From NCBI GenBank assembly GCA_947495035.1, contig CANLXI010000030.1, positions 21,893 through 85,892 of the forward strand: 64,000 nucleotides of DNA, written 5' to 3'. The notes under the pieces are model-generated. The model made no database searches. It saw nothing but the letters and a program-made list of their open reading frames with translations, and was not told the origin of the DNA. Position 1 is the stretch's first letter; the number at the start of each line of letters is the position of its first letter. The DNA comes from an uncultured Granulosicoccus sp. Lineage in GTDB: Bacteria; Pseudomonadota; Gammaproteobacteria; Granulosicoccales; Granulosicoccaceae. Below are positions 45,379 through 54,908 of this stretch, piece by piece. The translations under genes and the position numbers were made by a program.

Positions 45379-45573
45379 ATGGACCAACGTACAAGTAGCA
45401 TCGATCACCTGATTGATCGACTGGATATCCCGGAATTCGAGCGTGAAAACATCAAGACAAGCGTCCGACAGGCAGAAATGGTATCCGATGCAATCGGCTC
45501 CTGTGTGGCAGGCCTGCGCCGAGCCATCAGATTCCTGACCCCATCACGACCCGGAAGCCTGCACCAGCACTGA
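45379..45573 (+). CDS. Predicted small protein, 64 residues
   Basis: ATG at 45379 with GGAG nine bases upstream; another in-frame ATG at 45364 lacks a site. The sequence (starting MDQRTSSIDHLIDRLDIPEF) is rich in amphipathic helix-forming residues with alternating acidic and basic side chains. The second half, VSDAIGSCVAGLRRAIRFL, could be a membrane-surface helix. I recognise no family. Intergenic spacing and ribosome site support translation, but the length alone is weak evidence. Confidence 0.4.
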   Translation: MDQRTSSIDHLIDRLDIPEFERENIKTSVRQAEMVSDAIGSCVAGLRRAIRFLTPSRPGSLHQH

Positions 45574-45587
45574 TCAGGGATGACGCG

Positions 45588-45604
45588 GGACACGCATCGT
45601 GTCC
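45588..45604. terminator. Stem-loop between the small protein gene and the PLP enzyme gene
   Basis: GGACAC-gcatc-GTGTCC is a perfect six-pair hairpin, 15 bases after the small-protein stop and 6 bases from the stop of the convergent PLP enzyme gene. No T-run is present. Confidence 0.4.
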
Positions 45605-45609
45605 TCCTG

Positions 45610-46761
45610 TCAGCCTGGCTGCACCAGCGCCTGATCGAGATCCCGAATCAGGTCGTTCACATCTTCTATTCCCACGGCCAGACGCAGGAGATTTTCCGGC
45701 AGGCGGGTTTCAGCTGGCTCGATACTGTGACGGTGTTCGACCAGAGTCTCGACTCCCCCCAGTGAGGTTGCCCGGATGATCAACTGCAGTCGACCGAGCA
45801 CCGCAAGCGTCGCTGCCTTGTCGCCCCTCACCTGAAACGACAACAGACTTCCGTAGCCACCACTCATCTGCCGGCGAGCGATATCATGACCCGGATGGGA
45901 GGTCAGCCCCGGATACATCACGACTTCCACACCATCGTGCTGCTGCAGAAACTCGGCAATACGCGCAGTATTCTCACAGGCTCGCTCGACGCGCAGCGCC
46001 AGGGTCCGCATGCCCCGCAGCAACTGACTGGCATCGAATGGACTGATGATGGCACCGGCATCATGGCGTTCAGAGACAATACGTTGCCAATGCGGATGAT
46101 CACCACGGGTTACCAGCGCTCCGGCCATGACATCGCTGTGGCCATTCAGGGATTTCGACGCCGAGTGCATCACGATATCGGCTCCCAGTTCCAGCGGGCG
46201 TGTCAACAAGGGCGTGGATACCGTGTTATCGACGACCAGAACGGCACCCGCGGCATGTGACAGCTCGGCGGCCAGCCTGATGTCCGTTATGTGCATCATC
46301 GGATTGGCCGGAGTTTCCACCCAGACAAGGTCGGTACGCTCCCGGCCGCGCAATGCATCGCGCAAACTGTCGACATCCTGCGGTGAATAGTAGCTGACCG
46401 TTATTGAAGTCCTCGCGCAGTACTGTCTGGTCCAGCTGAACACGCCCCAGTACATCGAATCCGGAAGTACGACATGTGCTCCACTGTCCAGGGTGTAGAA
46501 CACCGCGGCTATGGCGGCCATACCGGATGCGAACAGCAGAGCCTGTTCTCCATTTTCCAGGGTGGCCAGAACACGTTCTGCCTGCACGAAGGTCGGGTTG
46601 TTGTCTCGAGCGTACACATGCGCAGCGTTCATCGGCTGATTGGCCGTGTCTCTGGCAAAGGTCGTCGACGTGTTGACAGGAGGAATGATGCCGCCACTGA
46701 TCTCATCGACATAATGATCCGCCTTGGCGGCAATGGTCGCGGGGGCCAGGGTTCTGGTCAT
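45610..46761 (-). CDS. Cys/Met-metabolism PLP-dependent enzyme (cystathionine gamma-synthase/lyase type)
   Basis: 383 residues, the family's usual length, cytosolic fold-type I PLP enzyme. Key segments: FASGMAAIAAVFYTLDSGAHVVLP (substrate/PLP phosphate region), VWVETPANPMMHITDI, VVDNTVSTPLL with the PLP-binding Asp178, and the Schiff-base Lys203 in HSASKSLNGHSD. The family includes cystathionine gamma-synthase, beta- and gamma-lyases and methionine gamma-lyase, which I cannot separate here. No sulfur genes are adjacent. Confidence 0.85.
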   Translation of the reverse strand: MTRTLAPATIAAKADHYVDEISGGIIPPVNTSTTFARDTANQPMNAAHVYARDNNPTFVQAERVLATLENGEQALLFASGMAAIAAVFYTLDSGAHVVLPDSMYWGVFSWTRQYCARTSITVSYYSPQDVDSLRDALRGRERTDLVWVETPANPMMHITDIRLAAELSHAAGAVLVVDNTVSTPLLTRPLELGADIVMHSASKSLNGHSDVMAGALVTRGDHPHWQRIVSERHDAGAIISPFDASQLLRGMRTLALRVERACENTARIAEFLQQHDGVEVVMYPGLTSHPGHDIARRQMSGGYGSLLSFQVRGDKAATLAVLGRLQLIIRATSLGGVETLVEHRHSIEPAETRLPENLLRLAVGIEDVNDLIRDLDQALVQPG

Positions 46762-46943
46762 AGGGGCGTACTTCCTGAAGAAACGGCGCTGATGCGCAAA
46801 CGATCAGTGTTCGGGTTAATCTCAATGAGACATGAATTCACGACCGGAAATCACCTTCGGCCGGGCGGCGCTTTGCTCGCGCCATACCGGCGCCCACAGC
46901 CGCGTACTCGGATTTTTCGGTGCGGCCTTTGGCAACTTTCGGA

Positions 46944-47648
46944 TTACTCGTGCTGGCCAGTAGTATACAGGCTCATCATCTCGTCCCAGTGCAATCGTTC
47001 GACCCCCCTGCCTTCGCTCCAGCTGTTGAGTGCCATTGCCTTGCCCAGTGTCGACACATCGATACCGCGAAACTTTTGCAGAGGTCCAAACAGGATGCGA
47101 CTCAAACCCGGCCACAGCGCCAGGGTCAGGGCCTGGGAAATGCCATAACGATTGACGGGCGTAATGATCATGGACGGCTGAAACAGACTGAGACGCCTGA
47201 AATTCAATGCTTCCAGTGACTCGTTGAGTTCGCCCTTGCTGCGCAGATAGAACGATCTGGATCGCGCATCAGCGCCCACGGAACTCAGGAGTTGAAAGTG
47301 TTCCACACCGGACTGACGGCAAGCCGTTGCAAAGTCGATCACGGCCTGCTTGTCGATCCGCAGGAACTCTTCCCTGCTGACACTGGACGGCTCGCCGACA
47401 CCCAGGGTACAGATCGCGCACTGGTAACCGCTCAACAGCGAGGCATAGCTGTCCGGATTCAGCACATCGATGCGATGCTGTGTGATGGTGCTCTGTGCGA
47501 CACCGCTCAGCTCCCGCCGCCCCAGCAACGCCAGCTTCGTCAGGCGAGCATCACCACGCAGTGATTGCACCACCTCGGTCCCCACTGCACCCGTGGCACC
47601 CAACATGACAATGTTCAACGCCTGTCCCCGGTCGAGATGAAGCTCCAC
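46944..47648 (-). CDS. Atypical SDR, NAD(P)-binding protein (HIM1/TIP30-like)
   Basis: 234 residues from GTG 47648; a TTG at 47618 (then NIVMLGATGAVG) is also possible, with GGGGA upstream. The Rossmann motif is LGATGAVGTEVV, and HFQLLSSVGADARSRSFYLRSKGELNE contains the Ser/Tyr/Lys-type pattern. Relatives are nucleoside-diphosphate-sugar epimerase-like or HIM1-type proteins of unclear function. It is divergent from a TetR regulator with a perfect palindrome between, so it is the probable repressed target. Confidence 0.8.
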   Translation of the reverse strand: MELHLDRGQALNIVMLGATGAVGTEVVQSLRGDARLTKLALLGRRELSGVAQSTITQHRIDVLNPDSYASLLSGYQCAICTLGVGEPSSVSREEFLRIDKQAVIDFATACRQSGVEHFQLLSSVGADARSRSFYLRSKGELNESLEALNFRRLSLFQPSMIITPVNRYGISQALTLALWPGLSRILFGPLQKFRGIDVSTLGKAMALNSWSEGRGVERLHWDEMMSLYTTGQHE

Positions 47649-47665
47649 TGTAATGGCCGTGCAGC

Positions 47666-47693
47666 GAAAAGTAAACTTGTGAGTTTACTTTTC
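47666..47693. promoter_or_regulatory. Perfect 28-bp palindrome, likely TetR operator
   Basis: Arms GAAAAGTAAACT and AGTTTACTTTTC (12 bases each) are separated by TGTG. It lies 50 bases upstream of the TetR gene and 18 bases upstream of the divergent SDR gene. Size, symmetry and position are those of a TetR-family dimer operator controlling both genes. Confidence 0.8.
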
Positions 47694-47743
47694 CGGTAAC
47701 ATGCCCGTCAGGCAATCCATCCGAGGGCAGCTGCCGGAAGCTC

Positions 47744-48355
47744 ATGAGACAGGAACAGACCTACAGCCAACGCAAGCGTACGGCGATTCTGCATGCGGCC
47801 GCCGAGGAGTTCCGCACGAACGGGTTCAGGGAAACCAGCATGGATCGTATTGCCGAGGTAGCCAGGGTGAGCAAGCGCACTGTCTACAGGCACTTCCCCA
47901 GCAAGGACGCTCTGTACCGCGCCATTACCCATGAGCTGGTTCTGAGCAAGCTCGATGCTGTGGATGGCAGCTATGATCGCAGGCAGTCCCTGCGTACACA
48001 ACTGATCCGGATCGCCACTCAGGAAGTGGAATCATTCAGCTCCGAGACCTACCTGTCGACCATGCGCGTGCTGTTGGCCGAAGCCTTTCGCTCACCGGAC
48101 ATCGTGCAAAGAGCCCTGCAGGATCTGCCAGCCAATGGTGGGGCCATTCACGCCTGGATCACCGCCGCCGTCGATGATGAACGCCTGACGGTGGACGACC
48201 CGACCATGGCAGCCAGCCAGTTGCTCGCCTTGCTCAAGGGGTTGCTCTTCTGGCCACGGGCCATGTCAATGCAGAACGCCGTCAGCATCCAGAGACGCGA
48301 CACGATCATCCATTCGGCCGTGGACATGTTTCTGGATCACTACCAAAGCCAATGA
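47744..48355 (+). CDS. TetR-family transcriptional regulator
   Basis: 203 residues. N-terminal helix-turn-helix at about 10-58 (RTAILHAAAEEFRTNGFRET, then SMDRIAEVARVSKRTVYRHF), with YRHFPSKDALY as the recognition-helix hallmark. The C-terminal ligand domain is helical. Divergent from an SDR gene across the 28-bp palindrome. The downstream metallo-hydrolase gene begins 37 bases after its stop and may be in the same transcript. Inducer unknown. Confidence 0.9.
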   Translation: MRQEQTYSQRKRTAILHAAAEEFRTNGFRETSMDRIAEVARVSKRTVYRHFPSKDALYRAITHELVLSKLDAVDGSYDRRQSLRTQLIRIATQEVESFSSETYLSTMRVLLAEAFRSPDIVQRALQDLPANGGAIHAWITAAVDDERLTVDDPTMAASQLLALLKGLLFWPRAMSMQNAVSIQRRDTIIHSAVDMFLDHYQSQ

Positions 48356-48392
48356 GCGTCTGTTCACCCCGACCACTACCGATTTCCGTCTC

Positions 48393-49526
48393 ATGAAAAA
48401 ACGCTGGTTACTCGTTCCCGTGCTGTTGCTGTCGGTACCCGTGTTGGCATTTCAGGCCGGACTGTTCCCGGTTTTCGGTGCTCTTCCAACGACAGAGGAT
48501 CAGCAGCGATTTTCATCATCCAGGGCCTACAACCCGGAGATCGGTGAATTTCAGAATCGCAGAGCCGAGCTGGTCGCAAGCATGCAGGAAGAGATGGAAA
48601 TCCTGCCGATGCTCCGTGAGTGGTTCAAGGAACGCCCCGATGGCCAACCTGCCGTGCCCTTGCCGGAACGGAAACCGGACATGCAGCAATTCATGGCCCC
48701 CGGCTCCGACACCAGAATCATCTGGTTTGGCCATTCCACTTTCCTGGTGAACATGGCTGATACGATCATACTCGTTGATCCGGTGTTTGGTGACACTGCA
48801 GCACCGGTCAACTTCACCGCCAAGCGATTTCAGCCACCGGTGCTGCCGCTCGAGGATCTGCCACCCGTCGACATCATCCTCATATCACACGATCACTACG
48901 ACCATCTGGAAGCACAGAGCGTGCGCTTCTTCAGCGACAAGGCAACCAGCTTCATCGTACCGCTGGGCGTAGGCGGACACCTGAGGCGCTGGGGAGTTTC
49001 CGCCGAGCGGATCACCGAGCTTGACTGGTGGCAAAGCCATGATACCGACGGCCTGCAGTTCACGGCCACGCCGGCTCAGCATTTCTCAGGGCGAGATGGC
49101 ATCAACAACAACCAGACCTTGTGGGCGTCCTGGGTGGTTGCCTCCACGAATTCTCGTGTGTTCTTCAGTGGCGACTCTGGCTACGATACCCACTTCGCCG
49201 ATATCGGCGAACGCCTCGGCCCTTTCGATCTGGCCCTGCTCGAGAACGGACAGTATGACCAGAGCTGGCCTTATGTGCACATGCTGCCTGCCGAGACCAT
49301 TCAGGCCTTCAGGGATGTGAAGGCACGCCGTCTGATGCCCGTGCACTGGGGCATGTTCGAACTTGCCTTCCACACCTGGTACGAGCCGGTGTCCGCGGTC
49401 AGTCTGCTGGCGGAACAGAACGGCATCGAGCTCGTGACACCGGTACTCGGTGAACTGATTACTCTGGACGAATCCCTCGACACCTTGCCATGGTGGGAGA
49501 GCCTCATCGAGGCACCAGGACCCTGA
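48393..49526 (+). CDS. NAPE-PLD-like MBL-fold metallo-hydrolase
   Basis: 377 residues. An N-terminal hydrophobic segment (residues 5-22) acts as signal peptide or anchor. The metallo-beta-lactamase fold has IIWFGHSTFLV, the zinc motif SHDHYDHL (about 170-177), a later His in TPAQHFSGRDG, Asp in FFSGDSGYD and His in MPVHWGMFE. The AQHFSGR and HWGTF-like segments match the NAPE-hydrolysing phospholipase D/UlaG-like branch. A role in envelope lipid cleavage is inferred. It follows the TetR gene closely and ends 8 bases before the convergent kinase stop. Confidence 0.82.
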   Translation: MKKRWLLVPVLLLSVPVLAFQAGLFPVFGALPTTEDQQRFSSSRAYNPEIGEFQNRRAELVASMQEEMEILPMLREWFKERPDGQPAVPLPERKPDMQQFMAPGSDTRIIWFGHSTFLVNMADTIILVDPVFGDTAAPVNFTAKRFQPPVLPLEDLPPVDIILISHDHYDHLEAQSVRFFSDKATSFIVPLGVGGHLRRWGVSAERITELDWWQSHDTDGLQFTATPAQHFSGRDGINNNQTLWASWVVASTNSRVFFSGDSGYDTHFADIGERLGPFDLALLENGQYDQSWPYVHMLPAETIQAFRDVKARRLMPVHWGMFELAFHTWYEPVSAVSLLAEQNGIELVTPVLGELITLDESLDTLPWWESLIEAPGP

Positions 49527-49534
49527 GTACAGCG

Positions 49535-52500
49535 TCAGGATGCCTTGCGCAAACCGGCCTCATCATCGGCGATGAAATCATCTATCGCCAATTCGGCCTG
49601 CGCAAATGCGTGCGACAGCTCATCGGCGCAAGCGGCCAGGAGCACAGGATCCTTGTTGCTACGCGCCGCCTCCACTTTCTTGCACAGGCTCCAGATTTCC
49701 AGCATACCCATGGACAGCGACGATGACTTGAGTCGGTGAGCCAGCTCATCAACCGGCTGCCGCTCGCCACGCCTGATGGCGTCCACCAGGGCATGTCCAT
49801 GCTGCTTCAGAGACACCTGAAATTCCTGCAGACATTCGATCATCGTTTCCGGGTCATCACCCAGTAGCTGTTGCAGTACGGTCGGATCGAAGACCACGAT
49901 CTGTCTGGCCTCGAACTCGCCAACCGGTGCTGTCAGTGTATCCGGCAGCTCGGCGCGATGACCATCCGGCACGATCAGATGCTGACTGACGGCTTCCTTG
50001 AGGGACTCCAGCTGTAATGGCTTGGTCAGGTAGCCATCCACACCTGCTTCGGCAGCCCGCCGGGGCTCGCCGCTCAGAGCATTGGCCGTCAGAGCGACAA
50101 CGGGAATTCTTTGCTCTGGTGACTCTTCCTGCCGAATGGCACGCGTCATCGTGTAACCGTCCATGATGGGCATGTGCAGATCCGTGAATATCATGCCGTA
50201 GCGCCTGCTTCGCCATTTCTCCAGAGCTTCCTGACCGTTCTCGGCAAATTCGGCGGTCTGTCCCAGAATGGCCAACTGCCGCTTGATCACCATGCGATTC
50301 ACGGAGTCATCTTCCACCACCAGAATACAACTCCCGGCAGCCATGGCGTCTTCCACACTCAATGGCTCGAGCATCGGCAGGGCAATATCTTCAGTATAGG
50401 CGTGCATGACTTCGGGAGAGGCCCGCCCGATGGCAATGGCAACCGCTTCGATCAGGATCCTCCGTGGAAGCGCATTGCAATCGACAACCACGGCACTGAT
50501 GGATTCGATGTTGCCACCATGCCTGGTCGGCACCTGCCTCAACTGCATGCCGAGTGTCTGTTCTTCCCGACTCAGGACCACATGCCCGGTAAGGCTGGAA
50601 ATCGGTTCATGGCTACCCTCACTCAGCTGAACCAGATGCTCGGGAGTGCAGAGCAGAACGGTGGGACCTTCTATTGAGTGAATGATTGCAGCAGCATGGT
50701 TGAAGTCCTCAACCACCCGGAGTCTGACGCCGGCAGTCTCCAGATACTGTCCGATGTCTGCACTGTTGTAGTCTTGCGATTCAATCAGCACACAATCCAC
50801 ATCACGGATATCTTCAAGCTCAGCGACTGCCGTACCCGACGCAGGCACGTCAAGAGACAGAAGCAGAGTGAACCGTGAGCCTTCTCCGGGTTGACTCTCT
50901 ACCAGTATCTCACCGTGCATCATCTCGACTATCCGCTTGCAAATGGAAAGTCCCAGCCCGGATCCGCCGAATCGTCGGGTAATCGATGATTCCGCCTGCA
51001 CGAAAGAGTCGAATATTCGTTGCTGCGCTTCCGGTGAAATGCCTACGCCATTGTCGATGACATCCAGCCGCAGACTCAGTGGCGCTGCTTGCAGTACCAA
51101 CGCACGCACTTCCACCCTGCCTGCCCGCTCCAGCTGCCTTCCGCTGAATTTCACGGCGTTGCCAACCAGATTCGTCAATAGCTGTCGAACCCGCGTCGGG
51201 TCTGTCAGTACCCGTTGGGGAATTGCCGGATCGATGTAAAGACTGATGCGGGTATCGGCCTTTCTGGCCAGCGGTACCGACGCTCTGACGACGTTCTCCA
51301 GCAGCTCGGTCAGGTTGCAAGGCGCATTCTCGAGTTCGAACTGACCAGCCTCGATCTTCGAGAAATCCAGGATATCGTCAATGATGCCCAGCAAGGAAAA
51401 AGCCGAATCCAGAACCATCTGCATCGACATCTTCAGCTCCTTGTTCCGAGATTCGTTCATCAGCACTTCCACCATACCGACAACACCGTTCATCGGTGTA
51501 CGAATCTCATGACTCATGGCAGCCAGAAACGACGACTTCGCCTGATTCGCCGCCTCCGCGACCTGAGTGGCCTCCTCCAGTTTTCTGTTGGCTTCCTCAA
51601 GGCTGTTGGTTCTCGCCAGAACCCGGCTTTCCAGCTCCTGATTCATGGTCCTGACACGGTCTTCACTGCTTTTCAGGTCGGTGATATCCGATGCCACAGT
51701 CAGTACGATATTCTCCGCGTTGACGTTGGACCGGATGGGCAATCTGCCAACGCTGAACCAGCGCTTGCGACCATCCTTCAGCTCCAGTGCCCTGACGCAA
51801 TCGAGACTCATGTCATTGTCGATCACTGACATGGATTCTCGCCTTTCATCGACATCCGGCGATGACTTTTCCAGAAGCCCGGTTGCACTTCCCGCAATCA
51901 GCTCCTCTGGCGACAAACCGAAGAGCCCTTCCGCATAGGCCTTGTTGGCCAGAACGTGATTGCCTTCCCGGTCTCTTGCGCTGATCAGATTGGGAATATT
52001 GTCGATGACATCTGCCAGAAACTTCTGCTGCCGCTCGATATTCAGTTTGGCCTGACGATATTCCGAAATGTCACGCAGCGACAGCACGGCCCCGGATTTC
52101 TGACCATCGATATCTGGCAAAGGCCCTCCCGTGACCAGAACGAATCGAGGCTCCTGCCCGGGGGTGACGATGCAGATTTCCTCACTGCTGATGGTTGCAC
52201 CTTCCACTGCACGAAAGAGTGGGGATATGCCCGGCATCATGGGAGTAGTGCCATCCTTCTCGAACATCTGAATGCGCTTTATCCAGTTCGGATCGACCTG
52301 TCTGGATGGGTTCAACTGGTACCATTCTCTGGCCTTCTTGTTCATCAGAACATCGCTCATGTCGGCATCGCAGGCCACCACCCCTTCAGCCAGATTTTCC
52401 AACAGAACCGAGTTCATGTCCGATTGCTTGCGCAATTCATGAGTCCTTTGCAGGACACGCCGTCTGGCAGAGAGCAGCATCCAGGCGACAATGGACATCA

Positions 52501-53479
52501 GCAGGCTGAGCAATGTCCCGGTCACGAGCAGGACCCAGGGAAGCGCCGAATCCGACGCTTTGGTAAACGAGGGCGTTGATTCGTAATGGATAGACCAGAA
52601 TCGTCCAGCAATCTCCACCGATTTCGTTGCCTCGAACTGGACGGGCGTGGATTGGACCTCCATTTCCAGCTGTTTGCTGCCATCGTAGAGCAGTGTTTCG
52701 GCGGTCATGGCAGGACCGTCGTAAATCCGGAAATTGATGTTGGACCGCCCCGGACGCAGGATCCCTTTCATCAGGTCACTGGCCCGGAACGGGCTCATGA
52801 CAAATCCGAACAGGGTTTCTCTTCGCCTGGCTTCGGTGATCGGCGCACCGTTCTCCGAACGATAGATGGGCATGTACAGAATGAAGCCCGTCTGCTCCTC
52901 GCCGACGACTTCCTTCAGCAAGTCCAGCTTTCCGGACAAGGCAGGTTCACCGGTATCTCTGGCTCGCTCCATGGCAGAGCGGCGAGTGGGCTCGGCAAAC
53001 ATGTCGTAACCAAGTGCACGACTGTTCCCCTGATTGAACGGCTCAAGATAGACGACTGCCGTGTATTGGTCTCGTTGACCAGCGGGCCTGACGGCATATT
53101 CGGGAAACCCTTCCGCTCTGATGGCTTTCTCATGAGACTCGAGATTCTCCTTGCCGCCCACCCAACGGCTGAAGCCGACCCCTCGCAGAGCCGGGTAGTA
53201 CCTGGACAGTTTCAGCCCTTCAACGTATCTGTGCCATTCCTTCCGAGTCACTTTGACCGAACTGTCGAACAGTCCGACACCACCCCGCAACACTTGAGCA
53301 TAAGTATCGAATCGCTCTTCGATCTGCTCGTGCAGGTGCGTAACATCCTGTTCGAAGCGAATCTGTGACTGACTATCCAGGGTATCACTGGAAAACTTCC
53401 ACCCCGCCACCGAGATTGTCATCAGCACCACGAATACAGCTTGTGGAATCAGCAGATTTCGAGTGTTGATTGCGGGCAT
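49535..53479 (-). CDS. CHASE-domain hybrid sensor histidine kinase (paralogue 2)
   Basis: 1314 residues with the same architecture as the kinase at 31767-35777. Membrane helix about 9-27, CHASE about 45-300, second helix about 313-337, PAS domains about 355-470 and 485-605. HisKA has His657, the ATPase Asn774 and DNGVG 809-813. A degenerate receiver-like segment spans about 890-1025 (VDCVLIESQDY, later VVVDCNALPRRILIEAVAIAIGRASPE). The receiver has Asp1100 and Lys1153. Hpt His1248 is in AHRLKSSSLS. All catalytic residues are present. Sequence identity to paralogue 1 is high throughout, including the PAS blocks DVIDNIPNLISARDR, so a duplication is clear. Confidence 0.93.
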   Translation of the reverse strand: MPAINTRNLLIPQAVFVVLMTISVAGWKFSSDTLDSQSQIRFEQDVTHLHEQIEERFDTYAQVLRGGVGLFDSSVKVTRKEWHRYVEGLKLSRYYPALRGVGFSRWVGGKENLESHEKAIRAEGFPEYAVRPAGQRDQYTAVVYLEPFNQGNSRALGYDMFAEPTRRSAMERARDTGEPALSGKLDLLKEVVGEEQTGFILYMPIYRSENGAPITEARRRETLFGFVMSPFRASDLMKGILRPGRSNINFRIYDGPAMTAETLLYDGSKQLEMEVQSTPVQFEATKSVEIAGRFWSIHYESTPSFTKASDSALPWVLLVTGTLLSLLMSIVAWMLLSARRRVLQRTHELRKQSDMNSVLLENLAEGVVACDADMSDVLMNKKAREWYQLNPSRQVDPNWIKRIQMFEKDGTTPMMPGISPLFRAVEGATISSEEICIVTPGQEPRFVLVTGGPLPDIDGQKSGAVLSLRDISEYRQAKLNIERQQKFLADVIDNIPNLISARDREGNHVLANKAYAEGLFGLSPEELIAGSATGLLEKSSPDVDERRESMSVIDNDMSLDCVRALELKDGRKRWFSVGRLPIRSNVNAENIVLTVASDITDLKSSEDRVRTMNQELESRVLARTNSLEEANRKLEEATQVAEAANQAKSSFLAAMSHEIRTPMNGVVGMVEVLMNESRNKELKMSMQMVLDSAFSLLGIIDDILDFSKIEAGQFELENAPCNLTELLENVVRASVPLARKADTRISLYIDPAIPQRVLTDPTRVRQLLTNLVGNAVKFSGRQLERAGRVEVRALVLQAAPLSLRLDVIDNGVGISPEAQQRIFDSFVQAESSITRRFGGSGLGLSICKRIVEMMHGEILVESQPGEGSRFTLLLSLDVPASGTAVAELEDIRDVDCVLIESQDYNSADIGQYLETAGVRLRVVEDFNHAAAIIHSIEGPTVLLCTPEHLVQLSEGSHEPISSLTGHVVLSREEQTLGMQLRQVPTRHGGNIESISAVVVDCNALPRRILIEAVAIAIGRASPEVMHAYTEDIALPMLEPLSVEDAMAAGSCILVVEDDSVNRMVIKRQLAILGQTAEFAENGQEALEKWRSRRYGMIFTDLHMPIMDGYTMTRAIRQEESPEQRIPVVALTANALSGEPRRAAEAGVDGYLTKPLQLESLKEAVSQHLIVPDGHRAELPDTLTAPVGEFEARQIVVFDPTVLQQLLGDDPETMIECLQEFQVSLKQHGHALVDAIRRGERQPVDELAHRLKSSSLSMGMLEIWSLCKKVEAARSNKDPVLLAACADELSHAFAQAELAIDDFIADDEAGLRKAS

Positions 53480-53673
53480 CGTTTGAATCTGTCGCTATCT
53501 TCCAATAATGGCGAAGAATCCAACGGTATTGAATAGCATCGCAGTACCTTGTTGCCATCAGCCAGCTGCACGTCATGTGCCTTAAAGCCATTAACGGCGA
53601 GATAACGCAGAGATCAATGGTTAGTTTTTCTGTGCGCGTGGAGTCATCGCGTGGGGGTTCTGCAATGCTGGCA

Positions 53674-54768
53674 TTACGGTTCCGGTTGGCGTGATCCCGG
53701 TGCCAGGCCACAGGACTCCAGCAATGGAAGAATGCTCTGCACGTGTTCCCGAGGTGCTGACGAGAGCCAAGCCAGCTGACTGTCCCGCCGATCGCGCCAT
53801 TGCCGGTAGGCCGGTGTCTGGGCGTCCTCCAGGTGTTTCTCCAGCAGCCGATAGGGAGCCAGCAAGTCATGCCGCTGCGCACTGACTCGGGACAACCAGA
53901 CCTGTACCTCTCCGACGAAGAAACGATCGACAACACGACGCAGGATATGTCCCTGCCTGCCAGGCTTTCCCTTGAAGCACAGCGGCCGACTGGCAAGGCG
54001 TTGCTCGATCATTCGATTGGCAGATTGGAGTTGAGAGTAAGTCAGCGTTGCAGCAGCAATCAGCGACCCCGCCTGTCCATGACGCAGCCGTCCCAATGCC
54101 TGTTCGAAGCGCGCCGAGTCGAACCGGAAATCGCCCGATAGCCAGCTTTCCACCTGAGAAGTGACATAATGCAGCTCGGTAATGGTTGCACTGCCTGCGT
54201 TTACCGGGAAATCGTCAAGGTCGACCGGCACACGCCACAGGCCGGAGAACTCATCGCTGGCAAGCGTTGCATTGGCTATCGAGACTGTCAGGCCGTCAAG
54301 CTTGCCGGAAACCGCCTCGACCAGCCTGTCCGCCAGCGCATCGCTTTGTCTGGTACGCAATTGCGAGATACACTCAGGGGCGTGGTGCAGAAAGGCCAGA
54401 TCATTGAACAGACGTTGAGAGGCCGGTGCAACCTTCCCCAACACACTGTTTCTCTCACCAATGACCTCTCCCAGTCGGCAATCGTAGAGCCGCAGAAAAT
54501 CGATCATGGAGATCGTCGATTGCTCCGGCTCCAGCCACATGTCACGTTTACGGGGGCGGCGGGCTGGATCGACAAGCTGCACACTCTGCACGGCGTCCAG
54601 CTTCAGTGCGCGTGCCAGCCTGGTCCGGTAATCATCGAACCGAAACCGAGCAGCATCCCCTGCACAACTAGTCAGAACGAATGCGCACAGAATCAGAGCG
54701 ATTTTCCCGCTATCGCTGCAGCACGGGAGTCGAACCTGCTTTTCATTCACCGCGGATGTGCGCACCAA
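53674..54768 (-). CDS. DUF3080-family lipoprotein
   Basis: About 364 residues from TTG 54768; GTGs at 54765 and 54750 are alternatives, and no start has a good ribosome site. A lipoprotein signal peptide (IALILCAFVLTSCAGDAARF) has lipobox LTSC, so the mature protein is probably lipid-anchored. The pattern RTRLARALKLD, PRKRDMWLEPEQSTISMIDF, GERNSVLGKVAPASQRL matches DUF3080 as seen in pseudomonads. Function unknown. It is 140 bases after the GGDEF/EAL gene on the same strand. The 194-base gap to the kinase (53480-53673) shows no gene. Confidence 0.72.
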   Translation of the reverse strand: MVRTSAVNEKQVRLPCCSDSGKIALILCAFVLTSCAGDAARFRFDDYRTRLARALKLDAVQSVQLVDPARRPRKRDMWLEPEQSTISMIDFLRLYDCRLGEVIGERNSVLGKVAPASQRLFNDLAFLHHAPECISQLRTRQSDALADRLVEAVSGKLDGLTVSIANATLASDEFSGLWRVPVDLDDFPVNAGSATITELHYVTSQVESWLSGDFRFDSARFEQALGRLRHGQAGSLIAAATLTYSQLQSANRMIEQRLASRPLCFKGKPGRQGHILRRVVDRFFVGEVQVWLSRVSAQRHDLLAPYRLLEKHLEDAQTPAYRQWRDRRDSQLAWLSSAPREHVQSILPLLESCGLAPGSRQPEP

Positions 54769-54908
54769 TCAAGGGATGGAATTCCCAGACTACCTCGCTG
54801 CTGCCGCCATAACAATGGCTCCCTGCCCCGACACGATGGCGATCCCTGTCGATCGGAAATACCGGTCAGCTATTGTCCGGAAATCCTCGCAAAGAAGTCT
54901 ACAGCCAT

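Noticed and set aside
53385..53996. 203-codon minus-strand frame overlapping the DUF3080 gene and kinase start
   Set aside because: It overlaps two better-supported genes in another frame and has no family pattern or ribosome site.
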